NCBI GenBank assembly: GCA_900068845.1
Contig: CEFQ01000010.1
Location: forward strand, 415,326 to 479,325
From: Enterobacter ludwigii
GTDB lineage: Bacteria; Pseudomonadota; Gammaproteobacteria; Enterobacterales; Enterobacteriaceae
DNA length: 64,000 bases
Direction of reading: 5' to 3'
A program made the translations under genes and the position numbers. Positions within the stretch are counted from its first letter, which is position 1, and each line of letters begins with the position of its first letter. Below, piece after piece: positions 16,441 through 25,886 of this stretch. The notes under the pieces are model-generated. The model saw only the letters and a list, made by a program, of their open reading frames with translations, was not told the origin of the DNA and did no database searches.

Positions 16441-18585
16441 ATGGCCCTGACAGCAGCGATAAAAAGCCAGATTGCGCAATGGTACAAGGCGCTGCAGCAG
16501 CAGGTTCCTGACTTTATCCCGCGTGCGCCGCAGCGCCAGATGATTGCCGAAGTGGCGAAAAGTCTGGCCGGTGACGAAGGGCGCCATCTGGCAATTGAAG
16601 CGCCAACCGGCGTAGGTAAAACCCTCTCTTATTTGATTCCCGGCATTGCGGTGAGCCGCGCCGAGGAAAAACGCCTGGTGATCAGTACCGCCAATGTGGC
16701 GTTGCAGGATCAGATCTTTACTAAGGATCTGCCGCTGCTGAAGAAAATTATTCCCGATCTCACTTTTACCGCCGCCTTTGGCCGCGGACGCTATGTCTGT
16801 CCACGCAACCTTGCGGCACTGGCCGCGACTGAAGATCAGCAGGGCGATTTGCTGCTCTATCTTGATGAAGAAGCGGTCACCGGTTCGAAAGAGGAGCAGA
16901 AATTCTGCGCCAAACTGGAGAAGCAGCTCAGCAGCTACCGCTGGGATGGTTTGCGCGATCACACGGATGTCAACATTGAGGACAGCTTGTGGCAACGCCT
17001 CTCCACCGACAAAGCCAACTGCCTGGGTCATCACTGCCGCTGGTATCGCGAATGCCCGTTTTTTGTCGCTCGTCGCGAGATTGAGCAAGCGGATGTGGTG
17101 GTCGCCAACCATGCGTTAGTGATGGCGGCGATGGAGAATGAATCGGTGCTGCCGCCGGCGAAAAACCTGATGCTGGTGCTGGATGAAGGCCATCATCTGC
17201 CGGAAGTGGCGCGCGACGCGCTGGAGATGAGCGCGGAAATTACGCCGGGCTGGAGCAGTTTGCAGCTCGATCTGTTTGTGCGGCTGGTGGAAACCATCAT
17301 GGCGCAGTTCCGTCCGAAATCACCGCCGCCGCTGACCAATCCGGAACGCCTGAAAGGTCACTGCGACGAAATGCGCGAGCTGCTGCAGATTCTCTGCGAT
17401 GCCCTCAATCCGCTACTGCCGGGCCATAATCAGCCGGGCGAGTTCCGCTTTGTACTGGGCGAATTACCGGAAGAGCTGCTGAGCCTGTGCGCGCGATTGT
17501 TCAAGTTGAGTGACGCGCTGCGCGGCTTAAGCGAAGGCCTGCTCAACGAGTTGGGCGATCAAACCGGGAAAGCCGACATCATGCGGCTGCATAAAGCCAT
17601 CATCCAGCTCAATCGCCACTTCGGCTGGTTTGAATCAATCAGTAAACTGTGGCGGCTGGCGGCGATGGAGAAAGCCTCGAATGCGCCGGTGTCGAAGTGG
17701 ATTACGCGTGAGATTCGTGAAGGGCAGGCGCATTTGCTGTTCCACTGCGCCGGAATTCGCGTTAGCGATCAGCTGGAAAAAATCCTGTGGCGCAAAATTC
17801 CGCATGTGGTGGTGACTTCGGCCACCTTGCGATCGCTGAACAGCTTTAACCGCTTGCAAGAGATGTCCGGCCTGAGCGAAAAAGCCGGCGACCGCTTTGT
17901 GGCGCTGGATTCGCCGTTTAATCATATCGATCAGGGCAAGCTGGTCATTCCGCAGATGCAGTATGAGCCGCAGATGGCGCAGGAAGCGGAGCACATCGCA
18001 GAGATGGCGCGTTTCTTCCGCCAGCAGATTGCCGAAGAGAAGCACAAAGGTGTGCTGGTGCTGTTTGCCAGTGGCCGGGCTATGCAGCAATTTGTCAGCC
18101 ACATCCCTGACCTGCGCCTGTCGATGCTGGTACAGGGCGATCAGCCGCGTTCGCGCTTGGTGGCGCTGCATCGTGAACGTGTTGAGGCCGGTAAAATCAG
18201 TATTTTGGTCGGGCTGCAATCGTTCGCCGAAGGGCTGGATTTGAAAGGCGATCTGCTGTCGCAGGTGCATATTCACAAAATCGCTTTTCCGCCGGTGGAC
18301 AGTCCGGTAATTTTGACCGAGGGCGAATGGCTTAAAAGCCTGAAACGTTATCCCTTCGAGGTGCAGAGTTTGCCGAGCGCCTCCTTTACCTTGATTCAGC
18401 AGGTAGGGCGTTTGATTCGCAGCCACAGCTGCTTTGGCGAAATCGTGATTTACGATCGTCGCTTACTCAATAAAGCTTATGGCAGCCGACTGCTGGCCGC
18501 ATTACCGGTGTTCCCGATTGAGCAACCGCCTATGCCGGAAGCCAGCAGTGACAAGACGAAAAAACGCCGCAGTAAAAAAACATAA
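16441..18585 (+). CDS. dinG: ATP-dependent DNA helicase DinG
   Basis: 714-residue 5'-3' superfamily 2 helicase of the XPD type, DNA-damage inducible, active on forked DNA and R-loops. Walker A 'APTGVGKT' is at residues 54-61; the box II is 'DEGHH'. Four Cys for the 4Fe-4S cluster appear in 'RYVCPRN' (C120) and 'NCLGHHCRWYREC' (three). Late motif VI is 'QQVGRLIRS'. The length is within two residues of E. coli DinG as I recall it, and the LexA box and downstream ybiB agree. Confidence 0.96.
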   Translation: MALTAAIKSQIAQWYKALQQQVPDFIPRAPQRQMIAEVAKSLAGDEGRHLAIEAPTGVGKTLSYLIPGIAVSRAEEKRLVISTANVALQDQIFTKDLPLLKKIIPDLTFTAAFGRGRYVCPRNLAALAATEDQQGDLLLYLDEEAVTGSKEEQKFCAKLEKQLSSYRWDGLRDHTDVNIEDSLWQRLSTDKANCLGHHCRWYRECPFFVARREIEQADVVVANHALVMAAMENESVLPPAKNLMLVLDEGHHLPEVARDALEMSAEITPGWSSLQLDLFVRLVETIMAQFRPKSPPPLTNPERLKGHCDEMRELLQILCDALNPLLPGHNQPGEFRFVLGELPEELLSLCARLFKLSDALRGLSEGLLNELGDQTGKADIMRLHKAIIQLNRHFGWFESISKLWRLAAMEKASNAPVSKWITREIREGQAHLLFHCAGIRVSDQLEKILWRKIPHVVVTSATLRSLNSFNRLQEMSGLSEKAGDRFVALDSPFNHIDQGKLVIPQMQYEPQMAQEAEHIAEMARFFRQQIAEEKHKGVLVLFASGRAMQQFVSHIPDLRLSMLVQGDQPRSRLVALHRERVEAGKISILVGLQSFAEGLDLKGDLLSQVHIHKIAFPPVDSPVILTEGEWLKSLKRYPFEVQSLPSASFTLIQQVGRLIRSHSCFGEIVIYDRRLLNKAYGSRLLAALPVFPIEQPPMPEASSDKTKKRRSKKT

Positions 18586-18637
18586 CGATCAATTTTGGCA
18601 GCCGCATGGCGGCGCGCCCTGGAAGCGGAAATGCCTG

Positions 18638-19606
18638 ATGGAACTGAATAAAATCATTAAAGAGATTGGGCGCGGTAAAAATCACGCGCGCGATATCGAT
18701 TTCGACACCGCGCAGGCGCTCTATACCGCGATGCTGGCCGGAGACGTGCCGGAACTGGAGTTGGGTGGCGTACTGATTGCGCTGCGTATCAAAGGCGAAG
18801 GCGAAGAGGAGATGCGCGGTTTTTATCACGCGATGCAGCAACAGATGATGCAGCTGCAGGCACCCACTCATCGCCCGATGCCGATTGTCATCCCCAGCTA
18901 CAACGGCGCGCGTCGTCAGGGTAATCTGACGCCGTTACTGGCGCTGCTGTTGGTGAAACTCGGTTTCCCGGTGCTGCTGCACGGCGTCAGCGACGATCCG
19001 ACGCGCATCACCACGGAAGCGGTGCTGGCGGCACTGGAGATCGCGCCGGTAACCTCCGCCGAACAGGCGCAGACCAAGCTGGATAACGGCGAGCTGGCGT
19101 TTATCACCATCAATCATCTGTGTGCGCCGATGGCGCAACAGCTGTCGCTGCGCTGGCGCATGGGCGTGCGTAACAGCGCGCATACGCTGGCGAAACTGGC
19201 GACGCCCTTTGCCGAACGCGCCGCGCTGCGTCTGGCCAGCGTGTCGCATCCGGAATATGTGCCGCGCGTCGGGAAATTCTTCCAGGATATCGATGCGCCG
19301 GCGATTCTGCTGAACGGCACGGAAGGTGAGGTGTACGCCAACCCGCAACGCTGCCCGGCCATCAACTACATTCGCGGCGCGGGTGCAGAAGCGGAAGTGT
19401 GGGTTGAACGCCAGCCTGAAGTGAGTGTGGAACTGCCGGAAAGCAAAAACGCGCAGGATACCGCCGCGTGGATCAATCAGGTATTAGCCGGGGAACGCGC
19501 GGTGCCGCAGGCGCTGCGTTTGCAGCTGGCGTGTTGTTTGGTCGCCACCGGAGAATCTGCCAGTCTGGCGGATGCGGAAGTGCGGTTACAGCAGGTTGGA
19601 ATTTGA
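18638..19606 (+). CDS. ybiB: TrpD2-like DNA-binding protein YbiB
   Basis: 322-residue member of the anthranilate phosphoribosyltransferase-like family; E. coli YbiB binds nucleic acid rather than making tryptophan. The N-terminal helical domain includes 'LELGGVLIALRIKGEGEEEM', the larger domain 'LLHGVSDDPTRITTEAVL'. It follows dinG by about 50 bases as in E. coli and is probably co-transcribed in the SOS response. The start 'MELNKIIKEIGRG' fits E. coli; the longer frame overlaps dinG. Confidence 0.9.
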   Translation: MELNKIIKEIGRGKNHARDIDFDTAQALYTAMLAGDVPELELGGVLIALRIKGEGEEEMRGFYHAMQQQMMQLQAPTHRPMPIVIPSYNGARRQGNLTPLLALLLVKLGFPVLLHGVSDDPTRITTEAVLAALEIAPVTSAEQAQTKLDNGELAFITINHLCAPMAQQLSLRWRMGVRNSAHTLAKLATPFAERAALRLASVSHPEYVPRVGKFFQDIDAPAILLNGTEGEVYANPQRCPAINYIRGAGAEAEVWVERQPEVSVELPESKNAQDTAAWINQVLAGERAVPQALRLQLACCLVATGESASLADAEVRLQQVGI

Positions 19607-19617
19607 AAGTTTCGTAG

Positions 19618-19678
19618 GGTCGCCATTTATGGCGACCAATCGCGCAATCATTTTGTAGGGGCGCCATTTATGGCGACC
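19618..19678. repeat. Two GGTCGCCAT-type palindromes
   Basis: GGTCGCCATTTATGGCGACC at 19618-19637 and a one-mismatch copy at 19659-19678, each preceded by GTAGGG-like bases. Further copies of the family lie near 20982, 34329, 38452, 53080 and 61765, all intergenic, mostly at the 3' ends of genes. Confidence 0.85.
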
Positions 19679-19682
19679 ACCA

Positions 19683-20840
19683 TCACGCTTTCGCCAGCAC
19701 GCTCTCCACTAATCGCTGCCAGAAGGTAATGCCGATGGGCAGCAGTTCATCATTGAAATCGTATTTGGCGTTGTGCAGCGGCGCGGACGGTATGGCACCA
19801 TCAGCACCCAACCAGAAATAGGCGCCGGGACAAGCTTCCAGCATGCAGGCAAAATCTTCCGATGCCATGGATGGGTTCACCTGCCAGTTAACTTGCGCCT
19901 CACCGAGCATATCCACGGCCACTGCGCGCACTTGTTCGGCTTGCTCCGCATGGTTGGCGGTGACCGGATAACCGGGATACCAGTGAATCTCGCCGCTGAC
20001 GCCAAACGGGCGCGGCAAGGTAGTGACAAAATCCTCAATCAGACCGCGCACGCGATTGCGCACGTCGGTCTGCAAACATCGCACTGTGCCGCGCAATACA
20101 ATCTGTTCAGGGATGACGTTAATCGCTTCACCGCCGTGAATTTGCGTCACGCTCACCACCGCCGAGGCCAGCGGCGACAGGCGACGCGAAGGAATGGTTT
20201 GCAGCGCCAGAATCAGTTCTGCGGCGACCACCATTGGATCGGCCCCGCTTTCCGGCATCGCCGCATGGCAGCTTTTACCGTGCAGCGTAATTTCAAACGA
20301 ATCGAGTGACGCCATCATCGCATCCGGATTCACCGCCAGCGTGCCCACCGGCATGCCCGGCCAGTTGTGCATGGCGTAAACCGCATCCATTGGGAAGCGC
20401 TGGAACAGACCTTCTTCCACCATCTTGCGTGCGCCACCGAGGTTCTCCTCGGCAGGCTGGAAGATGAAGTGAAGGGTGCCGCTGAAGTTGCGCGTCGCCG
20501 CCAACTGACAGGCCGCAGCCAGCAGAATAGCGGTGTGGCCATCGTGACCACAGGCGTGCATCACACCGGTTTTCTGTGACTTCCACTGCGGATCGCCTTT
20601 TTCGGTGATCGGCAGGGCATCCATATCGGCACGCAAACCAATAATCGGACCAGGGCCGTTTTCAAGCGTTCCTATCACGCCGGTGCCGGCTAAGCCGCGA
20701 AACACCTGTAGTCCGGCATCCGCCAATACCTGAGCGACCAGCGCGCTGGTCTGCTGCTCCTGGTAACCCAGTTCAGGGTTTTGGTGTAACTGACGACGCC
20801 AGTTCAAGGCGTTTTGCAGCAGGACAGCAGGCAGGCTCAT
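19683..20840 (-). CDS. M20-family amidohydrolase
   Basis: 385-residue metal-dependent amidohydrolase of the hippurate hydrolase/IAA-amino acid hydrolase group. Metal-site motifs: 'RADMDALPI', 'MHACGHDGHTAILLAA', 'QPAEENLGGA' and a late 'HNAKYDFND'. It removes an acyl group from an N-acylated amino acid; the exact substrate is unknown. It is co-directional with hutH-hutU, 197 bases downstream of hutU, with a palindromic repeat between, so it may or may not be part of the hut transcript. N-acylhistidine is a possible, untested substrate. Confidence 0.85.
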   Translation of the reverse strand: MSLPAVLLQNALNWRRQLHQNPELGYQEQQTSALVAQVLADAGLQVFRGLAGTGVIGTLENGPGPIIGLRADMDALPITEKGDPQWKSQKTGVMHACGHDGHTAILLAAACQLAATRNFSGTLHFIFQPAEENLGGARKMVEEGLFQRFPMDAVYAMHNWPGMPVGTLAVNPDAMMASLDSFEITLHGKSCHAAMPESGADPMVVAAELILALQTIPSRRLSPLASAVVSVTQIHGGEAINVIPEQIVLRGTVRCLQTDVRNRVRGLIEDFVTTLPRPFGVSGEIHWYPGYPVTANHAEQAEQVRAVAVDMLGEAQVNWQVNPSMASEDFACMLEACPGAYFWLGADGAIPSAPLHNAKYDFNDELLPIGITFWQRLVESVLAKA

Positions 20841-20981
20841 AAGGTAAGGCTCTCCATCAGCAGCGTGAGCTGCAAAATAATGTATTTACTGTAGTGGCAA
20901 GCGCATGGCGGCGTCTATCGCGGAACGGAATAATTTGGCTATAGGGTATAGCGGAATGGAATAAGCGGGTTGGATAAAATA

Positions 20982-21001
20982 GGTCGCCATGAATGGCGAC
21001 C
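20982..21001. repeat. GGTCGCCAT palindrome between hutU and M20 gene
   Basis: GGTCGCCATGAATGGCGACC, followed by CTACG, one copy of the palindrome family. On the minus strand it lies after hutU and could reduce read-through into the M20 amidohydrolase gene. Confidence 0.8.
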
Positions 21002-21037
21002 CTACGACGATAGTGCGCGGTTTTCGGTGCAGCGGGA

Positions 21038-22723
21038 TTATTTCTGCATTGGCAGATTTAGATTGTGTTGCTGCGCACAGCTTTGCGCTAATTCGTAACC
21101 CGCATCCGCATGACGCATCACGCCGGTGGCCGGATCGTTCCACAACACGCGGCTTAAGCGCGCATCAGCCTCTTGAGTGCCGTCACACACAATCACCACG
21201 CCGGAGTGCTGTGAGAAGCCCATGCCGACGCCGCCGCCATGATGCAGGCTGACCCAGGTCGCGCCACCTGCGGTGTTCAGCAAGGCGTTCAGCAGCGGCC
21301 AATCGGATACCGCGTCCGAACCGTCTTTCATCGCTTCGGTTTCACGGTTCGGTGACGCCACGGAACCGCAATCCAGATGGTCGCGACCAATGACGATAGG
21401 CGCTTTCAGCTCGCCGTTGCGTACCATCTCGTTGAACGCCAGCGCCGCTTTGTGACGCTCGCCAAGGCCCAGCCAGCAGATACGTGCGGGTAAGCCCTGG
21501 AAGGCAATACGCTCTTGCGCCATGTCGAGCCAGCGATGCAGATTCTGATGATCCGGGAACAGCTCTTTCAGCTTGGCATCGGTTTTATAGATATCCTCGG
21601 CATCGCCTGATAGCGCCACCCAGCGGAACGGGCCTTTACCTTCACAGAACAGCGGACGAATATAGGCCGGGACAAAGCCAGGGAAATCGAAAGCATTTTT
21701 CACGCCTTCATCCAGCGCCACCTGGCGGATGTTATTACCGTAATCCACGGTCGGCACGCCCATATGATGGAAATCCAGTATCGCCTGTACATGCACCGCC
21801 ATGGAGGCGCGCGCGGCTTTCTCTACCGCTTTCGGGTTGCTGACGCGCTCGGCTTCCCAGCGCGCGACATCCCAACCGACCGGCAGATAACCGTTAATCG
21901 GATCGTGTGCCGAGGTTTGGTCAGTAACGATGTCCGGCTTCATGCCACCCGCTTTGGCGCGTTTAACCAGCTCTGGCACGATTTCAGCGGCGTTGCCCAA
22001 CAGGCCAACAGAAATTGCGCGCTTCTCTTGATTCGCCTGATCAATCAGTTCCAGCGCTTCGTCCAGCGTATACGCTTTGTGATCAACGTAGCGAGTGCGG
22101 ATACGGAAATCGATACGTGATTCCTGGCACTCAATCGCCAGCACGCTAGCACCGGCCAATACGCCAGCCAGCGGTTGTGCGCCGCCCATGCCGCCCAAAC
22201 CGGCGGTGAGGATCCAGCGGCCGCGGAGATCGCTGTCGTAATGCTGGCGACCCGCTTCGGCAAAGGTTTCAAACGTGCCTTGCACGATGCCTTGCGCACC
22301 GATGTAGATCCACGAACCCGCGGTCATCTGGCCGTACATCATCAGGCCTTTTTTATCCAGCTCGTGGAAGTGATCCCAGTTGGCCCAATGCGGTACCAGA
22401 TTCGAGTTAGCCAGCAGCACGCGCGGCGCATCGGCATGGGTGCGGAACACGCCCACCGGTTTGCCAGACTGGATCAGCAATGTTTCATCGGGCTGCAGGG
22501 CGCGCAGCGAACGCAGGATCTGCTCGAAGCACGCCCAGTTACGCGCGGCTTTACCGATGCCGCCGTACACCACCAGATCTTCCGGGCGCTCTGCTACGTC
22601 AGGATCGAGGTTGTTCTGGATCATGCGGTAAGCCGCTTCAATCAACCAGTTGGCGCAGTGCAATTCATTACCGCGCGGCGCACGGATTTCACGGGCTACA
22701 GCCTGAGTCAAAGTTTCGCTCAT
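21038..22723 (-). CDS. hutU: Urocanate hydratase HutU
   Basis: 561-residue NAD-dependent cytoplasmic enzyme, converting urocanate to imidazolonepropionate, step 2 of histidine catabolism. Landmarks: '[17 protein letters not shown]', '[15 protein letters not shown]', '[14 protein letters not shown]' and '[16 protein letters not shown]'. The start '[18 protein letters not shown]' is the family's usual N-terminus; an upstream extension of 49 codons overlaps hutH. Ten bases separate it from hutH, so they form one operon. Confidence 0.97.
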   Translation of the reverse strand: MSETLTQAVAREIRAPRGNELHCANWLIEAAYRMIQNNLDPDVAERPEDLVVYGGIGKAARNWACFEQILRSLRALQPDETLLIQSGKPVGVFRTHADAPRVLLANSNLVPHWANWDHFHELDKKGLMMYGQMTAGSWIYIGAQGIVQGTFETFAEAGRQHYDSDLRGRWILTAGLGGMGGAQPLAGVLAGASVLAIECQESRIDFRIRTRYVDHKAYTLDEALELIDQANQEKRAISVGLLGNAAEIVPELVKRAKAGGMKPDIVTDQTSAHDPINGYLPVGWDVARWEAERVSNPKAVEKAARASMAVHVQAILDFHHMGVPTVDYGNNIRQVALDEGVKNAFDFPGFVPAYIRPLFCEGKGPFRWVALSGDAEDIYKTDAKLKELFPDHQNLHRWLDMAQERIAFQGLPARICWLGLGERHKAALAFNEMVRNGELKAPIVIGRDHLDCGSVASPNRETEAMKDGSDAVSDWPLLNALLNTAGGATWVSLHHGGGVGMGFSQHSGVVIVCDGTQEADARLSRVLWNDPATGVMRHADAGYELAQSCAQQHNLNLPMQK

Positions 22724-22733
22724 TATCGATTCC

Positions 22734-24287
22734 TTAATTAACAGTCTTACGCTGGCTTGGCAGCAGCGCGGTAAGGGATTCAGGCCATGCGGTTGCGCTG
22801 GCCCAAAGGCGCATGGATTCGATATCCGGCGCCAGTAAACGGTCATGATCGAGGAAAGCCACGTTGTCACGGATGCGGCTTATCTCTTGCTCCAGCAGCG
22901 GTGAGCTCTGCAGCGGACGATGGAAATCAATGCCTTGCGCGGCAGCCATCGCTTCAATGCCGACTACCGCGGCGGTGTTGAAGCACATGCTGCCGAGACG
23001 GCGCGCGGCGTAAGTCGCCATCGAGACGTGATCTTCCTGGTTAGCGGAGGTCGGCAGGCTATCAACGCTGCCCGGATGTGCCAGTGATTTGTTTTCAGAC
23101 GCCAGCGCTGCTGCCGTAACCTGCGCGATCATAAAGCCGGAGTTAACGCCACCATCATTGACGAGGAACGGCGGTAAACCTGAAAGACCGGTATCCAGCA
23201 GCAGCGCCATACGACGCTCGGAAATCGCACCGATTTCGGCAATTGCCAGCGCCAGAATATCGGCGGCGAAGGCTACCGGCTCGGCGTGGAAATTACCGCC
23301 GGAAATCACGTCGCCGCTGTCACTGAACACCAGTGGGTTATCTGATGCGGCGTTGGCTTCAATCTGCAACACGCGCGCGGCGTGCGTCAGGTTATCAAGG
23401 CAGGCGCCCATCACCTGCGGCACGCAGCGAATCGAGTAGGGATCTTGCACCCGGCCACAGTCGGTGTGCGAGCCGAGAATTTCACTACCGGCTAATAAAG
23501 AGGAGACGGCGGCGGCTACGTTGATCTGGCCAACCTGACCGCGCGCCTCGTGAATGCGCGCATCGTAAGGTTTCACCGAGCCCTTAATGGCTTCCAGCGA
23601 CAGCGCACCGGCCATCAGGCCCGCCGCGAATACGTTTTCCGCTTCAAACAGACCGCGCAGCGCCAGCGCATTCGAGACCTGCGTGCCGTTCAGCAGCGCC
23701 AGACCCTCTTTGGGTCCCAGCACAATCGGCTGCAGGCCAACGCGCGCTAAGCCTTCGGTTGCGGGGATGAATTCGCCGTCGACGCGGACCTGACCTTCGC
23801 CCAGCAGCATCAAGGAAAGATGTGCCAGCGGCGCCAGATCGCCAGACGCGCCGACCGATCCTTTCTCCGGAATGCACGGCATGATGCCAGCGTTGAACAG
23901 CGCCAGCAGCGCTTCAATCAGTTCGATGCGCACGCCAGAATGGCCGCGTGCGAGGCTGATAATTTTGGTGGCAACCACCAGACGCGCTACATTGTCCGGC
24001 AGCAAATCGCCCAGGCCAACGCTGTGCGACAGCACCAGATTACGCTGCAGTTCTGCCAGCCGCGCGGCAGGGATCTGCGTCTGCGCCAGCTTGCCGAAAC
24101 CGGTATTGATGCCGTACACCACCTTGCCGGAGGCAACAATGGCATCAACAGTTTCATGGGCGCGAGCGATAGCTGCTCGCGCTTCATCGGCCAAGGTGAG
24201 CGTTACCTTGCTTTGATAAATGGCGCGCAAGGTAGCGAGGTCCACTTTACCGGGAACGAGGCAAATTTGCTGAACCGAACCTGACAT
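22734..24287 (-). CDS. hutH: Histidine ammonia-lyase HutH
   Basis: 517-residue enzyme converting histidine to urocanate and ammonia. The MIO cofactor triad Ala-Ser-Gly is intact at 147-149 within '[14 protein letters not shown]'. Other active-site landmarks are '[10 protein letters not shown]', '[12 protein letters not shown]', 'GGNFHAEP' and '[11 protein letters not shown]'. AGGAG precedes the ATG. First gene of the hutHU operon, with a HutC site just upstream of its ribosome site and a sigma-54 promoter at 24413. Confidence 0.97.
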   Translation of the reverse strand: MSGSVQQICLVPGKVDLATLRAIYQSKVTLTLADEARAAIARAHETVDAIVASGKVVYGINTGFGKLAQTQIPAARLAELQRNLVLSHSVGLGDLLPDNVARLVVATKIISLARGHSGVRIELIEALLALFNAGIMPCIPEKGSVGASGDLAPLAHLSLMLLGEGQVRVDGEFIPATEGLARVGLQPIVLGPKEGLALLNGTQVSNALALRGLFEAENVFAAGLMAGALSLEAIKGSVKPYDARIHEARGQVGQINVAAAVSSLLAGSEILGSHTDCGRVQDPYSIRCVPQVMGACLDNLTHAARVLQIEANAASDNPLVFSDSGDVISGGNFHAEPVAFAADILALAIAEIGAISERRMALLLDTGLSGLPPFLVNDGGVNSGFMIAQVTAAALASENKSLAHPGSVDSLPTSANQEDHVSMATYAARRLGSMCFNTAAVVGIEAMAAAQGIDFHRPLQSSPLLEQEISRIRDNVAFLDHDRLLAPDIESMRLWASATAWPESLTALLPSQRKTVN

Positions 24288-24297
24288 AGTCTACTCC

Positions 24298-24311
24298 TGT
24301 CTATACAAGTG
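24298..24311. promoter_or_regulatory. HutC operator near hutH start
   Basis: TGTCTATACAAGTG, one of six related sites in the hut region built on TGTA-N2-TACA (one arm imperfect here). It lies about ten bases from the hutH ATG, next to the ribosome site, so a bound repressor would block transcript passage. Confidence 0.6.
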
Positions 24312-24397
24312 AGCTGGCAGTTATTGGACGCCGATATTTTGCGATGTGGCTGTCCGATTTGCCGTGAATTTTGTTGAGTGAAACATAAGTGTCTAAT

Positions 24398-24411
24398 CTT
24401 GTCTATACAAG
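24398..24411. promoter_or_regulatory. HutC operator over the sigma-54 start site
   Basis: CTTGTCTATACAAG with arms CTTGT/ACAAG. Counting from the -12 element at 24413, the expected transcription start of hutH (about 24402) falls inside this site, a classic repressor position. Confidence 0.75.
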
Positions 24412-24412
24412 T

Positions 24413-24428
24413 AGCAAGCGCTATGCCA
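24413..24428 (-). promoter_or_regulatory. Sigma-54 promoter of hutHU
   Basis: Minus strand TGGCATAGCGCTTGCT, matching the -24/-12 consensus TGGCAYRNNNNTTGCW at every defined position with exactly ten bases between GG and GC. The same 16 bases recur at 29523 upstream of the hut importer. Sigma-54 control of hut genes is known in Pseudomonas. Confidence 0.8.
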
Positions 24429-24491
24429 GATTGTTGTTGTTCTGTGAATTACGACGCAATGCGCGTTATGCGGTATAACCGCAGCGTCATT

Positions 24492-24528
24492 GCACCGGAG
24501 TAGGGCGCGAGCTGCACCAATGCTGAGC
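24492..24528. promoter_or_regulatory. NtrC-like enhancer sites of hutHU
   Basis: GCAC-N7-GGGC at 24492-24506 and GCAC-N7-GAGC at 24514-24528, each one mismatch from the NtrC dyad GCAC-N7-GTGC. They are 22 bp apart (two helical turns), with a third TGCACC half-site at 24533. They sit roughly 90-125 bp upstream of the predicted start, the normal position for a sigma-54 activator. Confidence 0.6.
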
Positions 24529-24543
24529 TGTCTGCACCATTAG

Positions 24544-24555
24544 ATGTATATACAT
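24544..24555. promoter_or_regulatory. HutC operator upstream of hutC
   Basis: ATGTATATACAT, a perfect palindrome with core TGTATATACA, about 50 bases before the hutC start; suggests HutC autoregulation. Confidence 0.75.
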
Positions 24556-24607
24556 TTACGCACTGAGACAGTAAACTTTGGGCATTATTCTTCAAAAGGA
24601 ACAGGAA

Positions 24608-25363
24608 ATGGCGGAGCAAACAGCAGTAGCACAGCTGGCTGCGGCGATGGGTGATGAGCCTGCGCCGATTTACCAGCGGGTGAAGCAGGCGATCGTCAGC
24701 CAAATCCGCGAAGGTCACTGGAAAGCCAACCAGCGTGTGCCGTCTGAAAGTGAACTGGTGAACGAGCTGGGCGTCAGTCGTATGACCATTAACCGCGCGC
24801 TGCGTGAACTCACCAGCGAAGGATTTCTGGTGCGCATGCAGGGCGTGGGCACCTTTGTGGCAGAGATGAAGGGCTATACCGCGATGCTGGAAGTCCACAA
24901 CATCGCCGACGAGATTGCGCAGCGCGGTCATCGACACAGCTGCAAAATTTTATCGATTGGCCAGATGAAAGCCGATCCGGAACAGGCGGCGGTGCTGGGA
25001 CTCTCCACCGGGCAAACGCTGTTCCACTCGCTGATTGTGCATTACGAAAACGACCTGCCGGTGCAGCTGGAAGATCGCTTAGTGAACCCGCTGATGGCGC
25101 CGGATTATCTTAGTCAGGATTACCATCAACTGACGCCGTACACTTATTTGATGCGCGTAGCGCCGCTGACGGCAGGTGAGCATATTGTTGAAGCGGTGTT
25201 GCCGGATCTGCGCCAGCGTAAGCATCTGGCGCTGGATGAACATGAGCCGTGCCTGCTGATTCGTCGTCAGACGTGGAGCGACAACAAGATTGTGACCTAT
25301 GCGCGGCTGCTGTATCCGGGTTCACGCTATAAGTTGCTGGGGCGCTTTAGAGGACACGGCTAA
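24608..25363 (+). CDS. hutC: Histidine-utilisation repressor HutC
   Basis: 251-residue GntR-family repressor that is relieved by urocanate. Residues about 20-85 form the winged helix ('RVPSESELVNELGVSRMTIN', then RALRELTSEGFLVRMQGVGTFV) and the rest a UTRA ligand domain. The start has ACAGGA upstream and is preceded by its own operator. Its 3' end overlaps that of convergent hutD by 17 bases. Confidence 0.95.
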   Translation: MAEQTAVAQLAAAMGDEPAPIYQRVKQAIVSQIREGHWKANQRVPSESELVNELGVSRMTINRALRELTSEGFLVRMQGVGTFVAEMKGYTAMLEVHNIADEIAQRGHRHSCKILSIGQMKADPEQAAVLGLSTGQTLFHSLIVHYENDLPVQLEDRLVNPLMAPDYLSQDYHQLTPYTYLMRVAPLTAGEHIVEAVLPDLRQRKHLALDEHEPCLLIRRQTWSDNKIVTYARLLYPGSRYKLLGRFRGHG

Positions 25364-25886
25364 GCACCACAAACAGCAATTTGGCATCCGGCGTTTGCGG
25401 CTCCAGCTGGATGTTTTCCTCCAGCCACCAAATCCCCTGATCAACCGCCAGCGCTTCCCCGGCTGGCGTGTGCCATTCTCCTGCGATCACCCACGCCACG
25501 CCGTTTTCACTGCTGACCACTTCTTGCGCGATGCTTACCGCAGAGCGCCAGCTGTCGCGCCGCGTCATGATATTAAAATCCTGACAGCTGCCGCTGACAT
25601 GAGCGTTAATCGCCCATTCACCGGGAAACGCCCACGGCTGCAGCGGCGCTAAGCGTTGCTGGGCTTGTTCACTCTGCAGTAAAACGCTGTCGCCGTGCAG
25701 TAAGGTAATTACCCGGTCAATGCCGGGAAAGGGCGAAAACGGTCCGTCGGCGGAGATGGTGGCGATGCTGGCGCGCCAGGTAAATTGCGCTTCACCCGGC
25801 GGATAGCTGATTATTTCGCGCGTTTCGCCGCCGCCGTTGCGCCAGCGGCTGACGGGAAGCTGCTCATAGACAAAGCGCGTTCTCAT
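25347..25886 (-). CDS. hutD: HutD-family protein
   Basis: 179-residue cupin-fold HutD protein, a conserved member of hut loci; in Pseudomonas it is thought to moderate hut expression, possibly by binding urocanate or formylglutamate. Family landmarks are 'WRNGGGETREI', 'FPGIDRVITLLHGD' and 'CQDFNIMTRR'. It starts within an ATGA overlap with hutF, so the two are coupled. Confidence 0.92.
   Translation of the reverse strand: MRTRFVYEQLPVSRWRNGGGETREIISYPPGEAQFTWRASIATISADGPFSPFPGIDRVITLLHGDSVLLQSEQAQQRLAPLQPWAFPGEWAINAHVSGSCQDFNIMTRRDSWRSAVSIAQEVVSSENGVAWVIAGEWHTPAGEALAVDQGIWWLEENIQLEPQTPDAKLLFVVLSRVL

Larger units (their letters stand above)
24312..24607. other. hutH-hutC divergent control region
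   Basis: Gene-free gap between hutH (minus) and hutC (plus). In order from hutH it holds a HutC site at 24398, a sigma-54 promoter at 24413, NtrC-like sites at 24492 and 24514, a TGCACC half-site at 24533 and a HutC site at 24544 before hutC. No small coding frame was found here. Confidence 0.7.
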
